From: Entrophospora sp. SA101
Taxonomy: Eukaryota > Glomeromycota > Glomeromycetes > Entrophosporales > Entrophosporaceae
Length of the DNA stretch: 18,598 nt
Assembly (NCBI GenBank): GCA_958430865.1
Contig: CAUDNR010004245.1
Span: 138,085-156,682 of the forward strand
Direction: 5' to 3'
A program made the translations under genes and the position numbers. The first letter of the stretch is position 1; the number at the start of each line of letters is the position of its first letter. The notes beneath the pieces are model-generated. The model was not told the DNA's origin and ran no database searches. It worked only from the letters and a program-made list of their open reading frames with translations. Below are positions 1 to 9,803 of this stretch, in pieces.

Positions 1-211
1 ATTGTTATTGTGATTAAATTGTATTTGAATGATTTTTAAAAAAAGTTTTCTTGAAAATTTAAGCAATTTAAAATTTATTAATTAAAAAAAATAAAAAATG
101 ATATACTAATTAATTTATCGACTCTAATCTCTTAATCACTAATCACTCATCAAACAAATCGTTAATTAACTATAATCATTCATCCATTTAAAATTTAATC
201 ACAATAACAAT
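1..211. repeat. Perfect 20-bp inverted repeat, possible MITE ends
   Basis: Bases 1-20 are exactly reverse-complementary to bases 192-211, and the 171 bases between them are AT-rich and non-coding. A 12-bp palindrome (AACAATATTGTT, 206-217) sits at the right arm. This spacing suits a short foldback element or MITE. The left arm lies at the window edge, so the true end and any target duplication cannot be seen. I cannot assign a transposon family. Confidence 0.5.
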
Positions 212-279
212 ATTGTTATTATCATTCATTCAAATTCAATCATGAAAATTTGTTGTACACCTCTTGATATAAAACTTTC

Positions 280-396
280 TCATAAAATATTTTTTTCTAA
301 TTTATAAGCTTTCAATACTCTGTAAGCTAATTGGCCCACATCTTCTTTAGACATCATTCCAATGGCAATTAACAATGGAAAAACAGTTACCGCTAC
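280..396 (-). CDS. Possible 3'-terminal exon of an unidentified gene
   Basis: On the minus strand an ATAG acceptor at 397-400 opens a 38-codon reading frame that ends in TGA at 280-282. It starts hydrophobic (VAVTVFPLLIAIGMM) and continues SKEDVGQLAYRVLKAYKLEK, which has ordinary amino-acid use unlike the surrounding low-complexity DNA. No initiator and no convincing upstream exon were found. An Asn-rich minus-strand frame at 656-799 could belong to it, but the evidence is weak and a MITE lies between the two. The reading looks protein-like, but I do not recognise a family. It could be the end of a real gene, a relic or chance. Confidence 0.35.
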   Translation of the reverse strand, partial: VAVTVFPLLIAIGMMSKEDVGQLAYRVLKAYKLEKNIL

Positions 397-476
397 CTAT
401 AATAAACGTATTCTTGCTTTGATCTACGTTTTTTGTGACCACAATGAAGTAAATGTTTTATTAAATGTATTTGTAT

Positions 477-651
477 CAGTGTTGTGACTAGAAACTCTTT
501 TGGCTTCCCGAAACGTTTCGGAAAATGAACTTACACTAAGCAGAAAACTAAACATAAACATAAACTACTAACCTAGACTAGTTTCGGGGTGGTTTCTGTT
601 AGTTTCTGTTTCTGGTTTTCCCTAAACTCAGAGTTTCGGGTCACAACACTG
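477..651. mobile_element. Short non-autonomous hAT-like MITE (175 bp)
   Basis: The element begins CAGTGTTGTGAC and ends GTCACAACACTG. The inverted repeats extend over 21 positions with 19 matches (the second block is GAAACTC/GAGTTTC). The flanking octamers ATTTGTAT (469-476) and ATTTTTAT (652-659) match at 7 of 8 positions, as expected for the 8-bp target duplication of hAT elements. CAGTGTTG-type ends are typical of that superfamily. There is no coding capacity. Its ends differ after CAGTGTTG from those of the large hAT at 9597-12625, so it probably depended on another transposase. Confidence 0.75.
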
Positions 652-1925
652 ATTTTTATATGATGAGGAAATGACGATGGCAGGTTTTTAAGTGGTAGTT
701 GCTGTAATATTGGTAGTTATTTCTGTAGTTTTTATTACTGCTATTGCTTGCTTCTGCTGCAATTAATTTAGCTGTATTGGCCGATTTAGATACTGTAGAT
801 CAATATCATTATTATTAATTAATAAAAAAAGATTCTGCAATTATTTTTGGTGTTATATTGCTCAATGTGAATATGACAAATCCATCGATATCTGGTCATT
901 TGGAATAGTAAATTATTATATGTTGTCACGAAAATATCATAAAATTTGTTGATTCGTGTTATTACTAACCTTCGAAAATAGTTGATTGATGAGAAAAAGA
1001 AAAACAAGTACTTCTTCAATTGACAAACTATTTCATTGATAACATTTTTTTTTTAAAGATTTTACGAGTGGACTTTCTTTATATCTTTTTTTTTCCCACA
1101 AGTACCTCTTCTAATTGATTTGATTTAAAAACATTATTTCCATTTTTTCACTCTTGATCTCTTCGAATAAAATTTAAATGTAGTAGTCATGACATGTTCA
1201 TTGGCATCTTTACGGTTATCAAAACCACAAGATGTATTGAATTTCTAGTGCAAATTTCAACTGCGTAGGATATCAATATTATCATCATCATTATTATCTG
1301 ATTTCCTAAATGATATGTTGGACAAAGATTATTAAAAAGACATGGTGTTAATTGTTTCAAGCCATTTTTCAACATTCAGTATCAACTCTGACTAGTACAA
1401 ATCTTTAACCATTTGTCTTCATAAGGAAATACATAGAGTACAAGATGAGCTCATGAAATAGAAATAATTGGATAATTGCTAGACACAGCTCGATACTAAG
1501 ATAAAAAAGAAGATGGGCGAGCGTTAAAATACGGGAGAAAGACAAGAGACACACTTGGAACATCTACCTTCCCCATAAGTACCTTTTTTGAGATGACGAT
1601 GGACTAAAAACTACTAACGGATATCTTCTGGTTTTCTTTATTTGTTCTCTCTTGTTCATTCTTGTTATTTCGTTTTTGACGTCACATAAGTGATGTCCAT
1701 CTACGACCATTGTTTGTATTCAAGAATGAAATAGTTTTTGCCTTTTGCCTTTCATGATCAGAGTTCAATGACGTATCGATCACATGATATTGAAATTCCC
1801 CTATTATAGGACAAAAAAATTTTGTAGATCAATTGAAATAATAAAAATATTTTTAATCAAAACACATTTAAAAAAATAATTAAAATCAAAATTAATTTAA
1901 TATATAAATTATAATTATAAAAAAT
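652..1925. other. Intergenic region upstream of the PP6 gene
   Basis: No convincing gene is present. At about 680-775 both strands carry weak open frames: hydrophobic Val/Ile-rich on plus and Asn-rich on minus. They are too short to call. Short related motifs (AGTACTTCTTCAATTG near 1007, AGTACCTCTTCTAATTG near 1101) recur without clear structure. The 3' part contains the CRE-like sites listed separately and ends in AT-rich 5' leader sequence. Confidence 0.5.
1677..1684. promoter_or_regulatory. CRE-type palindrome TGACGTCA
   Basis: A full TGACGTCA octamer lies about 240 bases upstream of the PP6 start codon, and a TGACGT half-type site lies at 1769-1774. This is the consensus bound by CREB/ATF-type bZIP factors in fungi and animals. 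Two such sites in an AT-rich promoter are suggestive, but no binding is shown here. Confidence 0.4.
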
Positions 1926-3614
1926 ATGGGCGGAGGACCAGATGAATGGTTAAGTACAATCAAGTCATGCCAATATTTACCCGAACATGATATGAAAAAA
2001 CTTTGTGAAATGGTACATGAAAAGATATTTACATTATCTATTTGTATTTTTGACCAGATCTATTATATGTAACTTATATAAATATAAATACACCATTAAT
2101 TATACTCATATACATATGTATAGGTCAAGGAATTGTTAATGGAGGAATCTAATATACAGCCGGTGTATACACCAGTAACAGTTTGTGGTGATATTCATGG
2201 ACAATTTTATGATTTGTTAGAGCTATTTCGAGTTGGAGGAGAGATTCCAGATACACATTATATATTTATGGTAAAATTGATTAACAATATTATTGATGCG
2301 ATTGGATGTTTTATTGTTATTAAAAATTATATAATTTAGGGTGATTTTGTAGATAGAGGATATTATAGCTTAGAAACATTTACCTTATTAATGGTGTTAA
2401 AAGCAAGGTATTAAAAATATTAGAATATATATATGCAACTGGGGTATATACAAATGGACAAAAGTTTAAATTACGTAAAATTTTTATTTTGTGGGGGTTA
2501 GATATCCTGATAAGATTACTCTTTTAAGAGGAAATCATGAAAGTAGACAAATAACGCAAGTTTATGGATTTTATGGTAAATTGTTGTGATTATATAATAA
2601 TAATAATAATAATTTATATTGTTTTTTCTTAACATACATACTAATTGATTAATATTTTGTTAAAGATGAGTGTCAATCAAAATATGGAAATTCAAATGTT
2701 TGGAAATATTGTTGCCAAGTATTTGATTATTTGACATTAGCAGCTGTAAGGAGAAAATACATATTATTTATATATATTTACATAAATATATATAAATGTA
2801 TCAATTAATGGAATTATTAAATAGTTTAATTAAAAAGATTCATACATAAAATCTCTAATAATAAAAATCGTTGATTTAAAAAAAAAATCAAAGATTGTTG
2901 ATGGACGAGTTCTGTGTGTTCATGGAGGATTATCACCTGAAGTTAGAACATTAGATCAAATAAGAATAATACCAAGAGCACAAGAAATTCCACATGAGGG
3001 ATCATTTTGTGGTAAATATAATTATTCAATGTAATTTTGTTTGGATAGAATAATTAAATGAATAATAATAGCAATAATAATAATAATAACAACAATATTA
3101 TTATCATCATTAAACATGATAAATAGATTTGATGTGGTCTGATCCCGAAGATATTGAAACATGGGCTGTTAGTCCACGCGGAGCAGGATGGTTATTCGGA
3201 GCTAAAGTAACAAACGAAGTAATCCTTAATTATTAAATTTAAAAGATAAAAAATTAAAAAAAAAATTTTAATCGACTAAAAGAAATTATAATTTTCTTTC
3301 CCTCTAAACTAATCAATTCAACTAATAAAACATGCATCATTTTTTTTCAGTTCAACCATGTTAACGATCTTAGTTTGATAGCTCGAGCACATCAACTAGT
3401 TCAAGAAGGGTTTAAATATATGTTTCCGGATGACAATCTTGTAACAGTATGGTCAGCTCCTAACTATTGTTACAGGTGTGGTAATGTAGCATCAATTATG
3501 CAAATTGATGAAAACTTACAAATCGATGAAAATAGCTTTAAAATTTTTAATGCCGTACCTGATCAAGAGCGTGTTAATCCAGCTAGAGCAGGTGTAGGAC
3601 AATATTTCTTATAA
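1926..3614 (+). CDS. SIT4: Serine/threonine protein phosphatase PP6 catalytic subunit (Sit4/PPP6C type)
   Basis: Eight exons (1926-2012, 2124-2270, 2340-2407, 2502-2575, 2666-2745, 2894-3011, 3127-3218, 3351-3614) join in phase to 309 aa, close to the roughly 305 aa of PPP6C. The metal and catalytic motifs are intact: GDIHG (about 51-55), GDFVDRG (79-85), GNHE (111-114) and HGG (162-164). [11 protein letters not shown] follows, and the C-terminus is YFL, the tail that is carboxymethylated in PP2A/PP4/PP6. [15 protein letters not shown] and [14 protein letters not shown] favour PP6/Sit4 over PP2A or PP4. The family removes phosphate from Ser/Thr with SAPS-domain regulatory subunits and acts in the G1/S, TOR and ER-to-Golgi pathways. 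All seven introns are GT-AG. The start is the only ATG giving the expected N-terminus ([12 protein letters not shown]). No damage is seen. The gene symbol follows the yeast orthologue. Confidence 0.95.
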
Positions 3615-3772
3615 GTCAAAAAAAAATTTTTAAACTAATTAATTAATAAGATAATTAATAAATATTTATAATCGTCATCATCATTATTATCATTTTTGTA
3701 TTTATAATATATATATGTTTTTTTTGGGATACTTTAATTAATTTTATTATTTTATTATTACTGTTATTATCA

Positions 3773-3774
<2 letters not shown>

Positions 3775-3812
<38 letters not shown>
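3775..3812. repeat. (TTA)n microsatellite
   Basis: About twelve uninterrupted TTA triplets lie in the PP6 3' flank. They are likely to vary in length between strains. Confidence 0.9.
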
Positions 3813-3814
<2 letters not shown>

Positions 3815-3842
3815 TGTTATATTTAAAGCATTTATAGACGAA

Positions 3843-3864
3843 ATATATATATATATATATATAT
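3843..3864. repeat. (AT)11 microsatellite
   Basis: Eleven AT dinucleotides run without interruption, about 30 bases after the TTA tract. Confidence 0.9.
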
Positions 3865-4599
3865 TTACACGTATACAAGATGTTAATTAATTCAAATTAT
3901 AAATATTACGTAAAACTATTATTGGGTAAACGCGTTCAACATTAATATGCAAATTACCATATTTAGTAATTTAAGGCAAAGATATAATTTTTGGCAATTG
4001 TTTAAAGGGACCTTTGCATATTTATAACCTATTTAATCTATTTTAATTTTTTAAGCTTTAACTTTATTAAAAGCAATTCCTTTCTCACCAATAACAGTTT
4101 GTTCACAATTTCTTATATCTTATCATTGATATTTTAATGGTTCTTCCTTTTGATAATTTGGTCTAATCACAAAAGTGCACCCATACAAAATTAGGCAATC
4201 AGTCTTTAGGACTTAAAATCCCCAAAAAGGTCCTTGTGTAGCGAAATTCACACATTTAATACTATGAATTTTTCCAACAAAATGAAAATAGTTTTGAAGT
4301 TGATGGTGATTTTGATTTTTACAAAGAAAATTACAATCAAATTGAATTATAACAACAACCAATCAATATCTTTTGTTTTTTGTTATTGACAATGATCAAC
4401 AACAAAATAATCTAAAAAAGTGAAAACTCTTGACAATAAGCCGTTGAAATGGATTATGTTTGAACAATGAGCTTTTGGTGTTGTATAAAAAAGAATTTTT
4501 GTTGCTGAACTTAACCCTCAATAGAAATTATCGTGTTGGCAATCAATATCTACTTTGATTAATTTTTTTTATATACAACAAAAAGATGTGGTTAAATAG

Positions 4600-5640
4600 A
4601 TGTTTAATAAATTTCCCAACAAATTGTCTCTTATAGGTGCTTGGACTTCTACTACCATTAATCAAGGACATTTAGGAGTGATAGCACATTGGGTTGACCA
4701 GGACTGGAAAGTAAAAAATCTTATTTATGAAATCCATACAGGGTTATTTTTAGCAGATAAAAATAACTATGTTAGAGGAATTTCCACTTGGTAGTAAATT
4801 GTTGGCATTTAACAACAGATAATGGGTCAAACATGACAATCTTGAAATGTTTAAGAACAGCTTGGCCCTTAAATATATTTTTTTTTACATTTCAGGTGTA
4901 TAGCACATTCAATCTAGTAGTAAGAATGGTGAGAGTTAATTGATCAACCAATTAAAAAAATAAGTCAACTAGTAAGTAATATTCATAATTTTGCAATAAA
5001 TTTTTAATTCGTGAGTTGGGTGTGCCAACTCATTGGAATTCCCTGTATATCATGATAAAAAAATTGTTGTTGAAAATCAAAGATATGATTGAAATACTTG
5101 TAGCAGGAAAATAGAAATTTTACCAAATGAGAAAACATATCATATTTAAAAAAAATTTTTTTGCAATATATATATATTAGAAAAAAATATAAATCTGATT
5201 GATTATTTTTAATATAGGATACATATAATTTATTAGAGCCAATTTTTCTTGCTTATCTACTTCAATTTACCCAACACATGGTGATCTTCGTACGGATCTT
5301 AAAATAATTACAAAAAAATTAAAATGGAATTGTTAATATGGATAATGAAGGTCCACCTGCTACACCAACATTGATTGCAACAGCAATTGATTAAAGCTTG
5401 AAGATCACTTGATCAAAATTCTAAAATTGGTACTATATTGAATCCATCACATAAATTAATAGCATTCATTTTCTAAGTCTGAATTAGAGATGACCAAAAA
5501 TGAGTTTTTGATGAATATTCAGAAAAATATAATTTGTCTTTAGAAGCTACATCAATACAGAAACTAGTGTTGCCAAGTGAGTTGGCTTTTAGCATAGCTA
5601 AACACACTTTTGTCCAATTCCTAATAGACTGGATCTTAAA
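4600..5640 (+). pseudogene. Decayed hAT transposase (ZBED-type) relic
   Basis: Segments of an hAT transposase appear in the right order on the plus strand but in shifted frames with stops. WTSTTINQGHLGVIAHWVDQ (about 4645-4705) matches the usual WTS..N.G.LGVTAHWID block, although the catalytic Asp before WTS is replaced (GAW). TTDNGSNM (about 4815-4840) is the second Asp block. RCIAH then NLVVRM (about 4895-4930) needs a one-base shift. LGVPTHWNSLYIM (about 5015-5055) corresponds to the VPTRWNST block. STSIYPTHGDLR (about 5253-5290) and ILNPSHKL (about 5438-5460) match later conserved parts. No C-terminal dimerisation block, clear terminal repeats or target duplication were found. It differs in sequence from the near-intact hAT at 9597-12625, so it is an older, separate lineage. 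Confidence 0.75.
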
Positions 5641-6228
5641 AAGTCACAAGAAAGTTTATGTCTTAAAAATTGAATCGAATCAGAGATAATAATTTCAATA
5701 TAAATATTTGTTTTATTTGTTTAAAGAATTTTGAATAACAATTTCAAAAAATAAAATTATTTCTTAATGCCAAATTTAGACATGATAATTGTGAGCTAGT
5801 CTAAATTTAGTAACGATCTAGTGGACTAATAACGTTATTTTTTTAGGACAGAAAATGACTTCTATATTTTTTTAAAATTTAGGAGGTTTTAGACCGAGCC
5901 AACTATATTAATATTAATTAATAATATTATTCCTAAATATAAATATTAATTAATTTCCGGTTTATTTCCAGACCCTGATTTAACCATATTTGATATTTAG
6001 TAAGGGGAAATAAAATATATAATAATAATAATAATAATAATGATTTTTTGAAAACATGGTTTGACTGATCGGTCACACGACTTTCCAAGTTTCTATTCTC
6101 AGTTATGCACAATGTTTGTAGTACATAGAATTCGAACATCCGAAGAAAATTTTATTCATTAATGTAAACAGATAGACAAATGGATACAAAATAGATCAAA
6201 CTTACTTTTTTTTCGTAATTCTTCAAGA
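5641..6228. other. Non-coding DNA with a small hairpin
   Basis: No gene is visible. AAATTTAGAC (5772-5781) and GTCTAAATTT (5799-5808) form a 10-bp stem with a 17-base loop. A weaker pairing of GTTTATTTCC with GGGGAAATAAA spans about 5959-6013, followed by an (AAT)n tract near 6017-6040. The last 50 bases are the likely 5' leader of the downstream membrane-protein gene. Confidence 0.45.
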
Positions 6229-7399
6229 ATGTTGGAATTAAAAAGTCCAAACGAAAAAAAACCCAAGTCTCGAAGTTGTAATTTAAAGAAAGTTATTGCT
6301 CAACATTCTAGAACAAAATGTTGTTGTTGTATACCAATAAAGCCAGGTGTCATGACCATTGCGATACTTTTGTTGGTAAAAAATAAGAATAATAATATTT
6401 TGCATCATTATTATTCATATAATGTTTGAAAATTTAAAGGATTTTTAATGCTATTATTTATTTTCTTATTATTTGTTTCAGATACATGCATTATGGCATA
6501 CAGCAATAATGATCCCAGAGATTAAAAGTAAGTGGTTAAGAGAGCATATGATGCTTATTTCAATTAAGTTTGTTATTGATTAATTAAATTTTTAGTATAT
6601 ATAACACATCTACCAAGAGTATTCACATTAGTTTTAAGCATATTATATTTTTTGGTGGCAATAATTGCAATATATGGTGTAAATGCATTACGTCTGGTAA
6701 TTATTATTTCTACCAATCACTTAGTATATATTTCTTTTTTTCCAACTAGTTATTATTCACTAACTCAAAAAAATTAAAAAAAAAAGAATGATAAAAACAA
6801 AGTAAAAATATTTTCAATTATATATTGGCTTTCAGTTTTTTTACTGTTAGTTTTACATTTGATTCAATTGGTTTTAGCATTTAAATGGAAAGATGATACA
6901 ATGCACAATTGTCAAGATGATATAAGATATTGGATACCATCAAATTCAAGTACTGTAACCGTGCCATATGATCCTAATGCCATTACAATTCAAGAAGTTG
7001 GTGATGCTTGTGAGGTTGCTACTATTTTAGCATTAATATTTTATCTGATTGATTATTTTCTTAAATTTATTTTTTTGGTAAGTTTCTTTTTTTTTTGGTG
7101 AAAAGAAATTTGTGATTTTTTTTTTTTTAAAGTTAACTGTTTCTTTTTTATAGATCCATTTTGGAAGAGTGGTACATTCATATAGTAAAGTATTATTTGA
7201 AGAAAAGATTGATAATGGAGAGGATCATGAAATAGGAAAAATTGATGATTTAGAAGATGATAAAAAAAAGAATGACCGAAACAATGATGCAATTATTTCT
7301 ACTGTTACTACTAATACCAACACTATCAATAATGATAGTGATGATGATAAAATTTTGCCACCTTCTTTAACAACTGCCAGTTCAGTCACCTCTAAATGA
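6229..7399 (+). CDS. Four-helix integral membrane protein, unknown function
   Basis: I join five exons (6229-6375, 6482-6527, 6596-6696, 6787-7077, 7154-7399) in phase to 276 aa. A basic N-terminus is followed by a TKCCCCIPIKPGV motif (about 30-42) leading directly into helix 1. Helices lie at about 41-62, 68-93, 101-125 and 165-190, and the third includes IFSIIYWLSVFLLLVLHLIQ. A Cys-containing loop (TMHNCQDD ... VGDACE) between helices 3 and 4 could be disulphide-linked. The tail is acidic and Asn/Thr-rich low complexity. The layout (Cys cluster before helix 1, four helices, variable tail) resembles membrane proteins common in Mucoromycota and Glomeromycota, but I cannot name a function. The fourth exon was set by reading frame: the more typical TTTCAG acceptor at 6831-6835 breaks the frame, whereas the acceptor at 6785-6786 keeps it and adds helix-like sequence. 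Confidence 0.8.
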
Positions 7400-7650
7400 T
7401 GTTTAAATTCAATGAATCTGATAAAGAATCTAAAGAAGTTTTGTACATAGATAGAAATAAAAGTTTACTAATTTATTAATAACTGATAATTGTAGTTTTA
7501 ATTTATTTATTAATTGATGATTATATTTTTAATTTACCTATTAATTGTAATAATAACAATTAATTTAAATTTTTTTTTTCTCAGATTAAATAAAATTTAA
7601 AAGTTTCTAGCATATATTATTTTTATTATTATTTATTGTAGTAATTAATT

Positions 7651-8331
7651 TTACTCTTTTTCTTCAGGTTTACTTGGTTCAAATTTCAAATTATTATATT
7701 CACCATCTTTAAATTGTTTTGACCACTAATCAAAAATAATAATAATTTTATTAAAATTGATTACTTTCACTTATTCTATTATATAAAAATAAATAAATAT
7801 TACCATCATGGAAGGAATCCATCTAGTTGGCTTATTATGCCTCCACTAAAAATAATAATTATTATTATAATATTATAGTTATAATGGATCCAATCAATTG
7901 ATATAATAATATAAATAATATTAATGATTTACCTCATGATCACTAGAAATCTTCCAAATAACTCCTGTCATGACAATTATTCCAGCTGCACATATAGCAG
8001 TATTACTTTTCCAATTTGATGGTCGAGTCCACCAACCCCCAGCTATAATTATTTAAAACTATCAATTATAATTGTTACATTATGGTAAAAAATAAATTTA
8101 ATTACCTGGTGACCTATGTATGTTAATTGATTAAATTAATATAACAAGTAATAAATAAATAAATGGCAAGAGAAAAAAAATCCTTAAATTTACCAAACTT
8201 GTTTCGGATATGGGTATCGTTTCACAGCTCCCTACGATAAACAATAATAATAACGATAGATTTTTTAATTCATCAAACACTTTTCATTTAAAAAAAAAGA
8301 AAGCAAATTAACTTGGTAATAAATATACCAT
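7651..8331 (-). CDS. Small conserved single-helix protein, probably mitochondrial; contains an 8-base microexon
   Basis: Minus-strand exons 8331-8329, 8231-8194, 8113-8106, 8042-7933, 7845-7804 and 7725-7651 join to 91 aa. The spliced protein reads KRYPYPKQVWSPAGGWWTRP, then one helix (about 37-53: CAAGIIVMTGVIWKI), then EWRHNKPTRWIPSMMWSKQF and a charged tail. The third exon is only 8 bases (GTCACCAG), flanked by AG and GT, and is required to keep frame between KQV and AGGWW. The short length, one helix and Trp/Arg-rich flanks resemble accessory subunits of respiratory complexes. I recall similar fungal proteins but cannot name the family. The start is uncertain: the model uses an ATG-only first exon (8331-8329). 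An alternative is ATGAAAA at 8287-8281 spliced to an AG at 8228-8227, which changes only residues 2-3. The gene is divergent from the Hikeshi gene. Confidence 0.75.
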
Positions 8332-8541
8332 ATTTTATACAATAAAAAAATTTTAAAAATAAAAGGGTTTTTTTTAGATTATCATGTCATATTTGTTACA
8401 CGATAGAAATTATATACGATTTATGTATGATAAACGTGGAATCTATAAGTAACTTGTACTTTTTTTATACAATATGTATGTAGCACGAAGATCTTCTAAA
8501 AGCAAGCATTGAATTTCTGATGACACTATTTATGGTAGAAA
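8332..8541. promoter_or_regulatory. Shared divergent promoter
   Basis: Only about 210 bases separate the start codons of the small membrane-protein gene (minus) and the Hikeshi gene (plus). TATAAAAT lies immediately upstream of the minus-strand ATG at 8332-8339. The two housekeeping-type genes are probably transcribed from this one region. No specific operator was recognised. Confidence 0.5.
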
Positions 8542-9460
8542 ATGTTTGGATGTATTGTAGCAGGAAGATTGGTGAGGAATAAGAAATTCAATAATATGAA
8601 AAATATATTTCTAATTATAGACCTATTTAATCAATTTTAAATTTTTTTAGATTCAAACAAACCTTCAACAAGTGGATGTGAATAAGTATATATTTGAATT
8701 ACCAGACGCAGCAAATATAAATCATATTGTGGTATTTTTACTTGGTACAATTTCATTTGATCCAGGTTATGCAGCAACAGTACATTTTTTATGGCCAGGA
8801 AGTGAAGGTGGTTGGAAGCTGTTGGGGATGTAAGTAGATGTATTTTACCTGAATTTTATGTATGATATTTTTTTTAGTAACAAAAATTTTTTTGGGGTAT
8901 AAATAAAATAAAGGCTATCAAATGAAAAACCTAGTGCAATTTTTAGACTTCGTGGATTTTCCACATCAAAATCAACTTCAACATTAGCACCAAATAAAAA
9001 TACACTTAAATTCAACCCAATAAAATTAATTGGGGATTCAACAACATCAACAGATGAAATGTCAATGGATTTAAATGATTCAACGCTATCAACAGCCAAT
9101 CAATCATCATCATCAGAACCAGTAACAGCAACTTTAGGAATAGCTATTGAACCTATTTCAATAGTAGAAGCTGAACTTGCAACTTTACCACCAAGCAATT
9201 TATCAAACACAAATTCTGCTACAAATAGTACCACAATACCAAATTTTGATCTTATTAATCAAATTACTATGAACATACTAAAAAATCTTTATAATTATGT
9301 TACTTCATTTGCTACAACTTCAATTCCTTTTGGTTCTGATGCTATTGGAACTGGCAATTCTTTTTTATCATTAAAATTATTTCAAGAATGGTATGATAGT
9401 TATACTAGAAAAGTAAAGATGGATCCAAATATGGTATTAAAAGAGGACAATCCTTTGTAA
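8542..9460 (+). CDS. OPI10: Hikeshi / OPI10 family protein
   Basis: Three exons (8542-8571, 8651-8829, 8914-9460) give 251 aa. The start MFGCIVAGRL followed by QTNLQQVDVNKYIFELPD, NINHIVVFLLGT, LLGMLSNEKPSAIFRL and the C-terminal LFQEWYDSYTRKVKMDP is diagnostic of the Hikeshi/OPI10 family. In animals Hikeshi carries ATP-bound Hsp70 into the nucleus during heat stress by contacting FG nucleoporins. Yeast Opi10 mutants overproduce inositol. Human Hikeshi is 197 aa; here the two conserved parts are separated by a Ser/Thr/Asn-rich stretch at about residues 90-150, which accounts for the extra length. Both introns are GT-AG, the second splitting an ATG codon. The frame is intact. A hAT transposon is inserted 128 bases after the stop codon, which may affect the 3' untranslated region. 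Confidence 0.92.
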
Positions 9461-9588
9461 ATAATATATGGGGCATACTGCAACAAAACCAGACAAAGTG
9501 AACATTGGTATTACCAGAATTTCAGGGATCAAAATTTAGTCATTTGTAACGTGATTATAATTAACAGTTTTATAATATCCCATTTTCT

Positions 9589-9596
9589 ATCTTGAG
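9589..9596. repeat. hAT target-site duplication, left copy (ATCTTGAG)
   Basis: ATCTTGAG immediately precedes the element and is repeated exactly at 12626-12633 just after it. The 8-bp length is characteristic of hAT insertion, and perfect identity points to a fairly recent event. Confidence 0.95.
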
Positions 9597-9613
9597 CAGT
9601 GTTGGCAATGTCA

Positions 9614-9666
9614 GTTAAATAACTTTTGAACTGTTGGTTAAATAACCAGTTCAAAAGTTAAATAAC
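9614..9666. repeat. Left subterminal repeat array (3 x GTTAAATAAC)
   Basis: GTTAAATAAC starts at 9614, 9637 and 9657, spaced 20-23 bases apart. It is the reverse complement of the motif in the right array. Such subterminal motifs are transposase-binding sites in Ac and other hAT elements; that role is inferred here. Confidence 0.8.
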
Positions 9667-9803
9667 TGGTTCAAAAAACTTTTGAACTTTTGAACTTTCA
9701 TTCAATAAATTATATGACAAACAATTTATAATTCAAAATTTATTATATATATCTATATAAAATATTACTTCAAACATTTGTTTTTGTCTATTATTATAAC
9801 ATT

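Larger units (their letters stand above)
3615..4589. other. 3' flank of PP6 and non-coding DNA
   Basis: The first part is AT-rich 3' untranslated or terminator-like DNA with AATAA-type tracts near 3645-3662. Two microsatellites follow. From about 3900 to 4589 I see only short interrupted frames on both strands. This stretch could be the degraded 5' part of the hAT relic that follows, but I could not align any motif to it. Confidence 0.45.

Noticed and set aside
819..1019. Minus-strand frame of 66 codons
   Set aside because: Phe/Ile/Asn composition from AT-rich DNA, no motif and no splice context.
4530..5585. GTGTTGGCAA (about 4532) and GTGTTGCCAA (about 5567) as possible ends of the older hAT relic
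   Set aside because: They are not in inverted orientation, lack the leading CAG, and have no flanking 8-bp duplication.
7053..7292. Minus-strand frame of 79 codons
   Set aside because: It lies opposite exon 4, the intron and exon 5 of the membrane-protein gene and reads mainly poly-Lys/Phe from T and A tracts, so it is a shadow.
8845..9099. Minus-strand frame of 84 codons over Hikeshi exon 3
   Set aside because: The plus strand there encodes conserved Hikeshi sequence.
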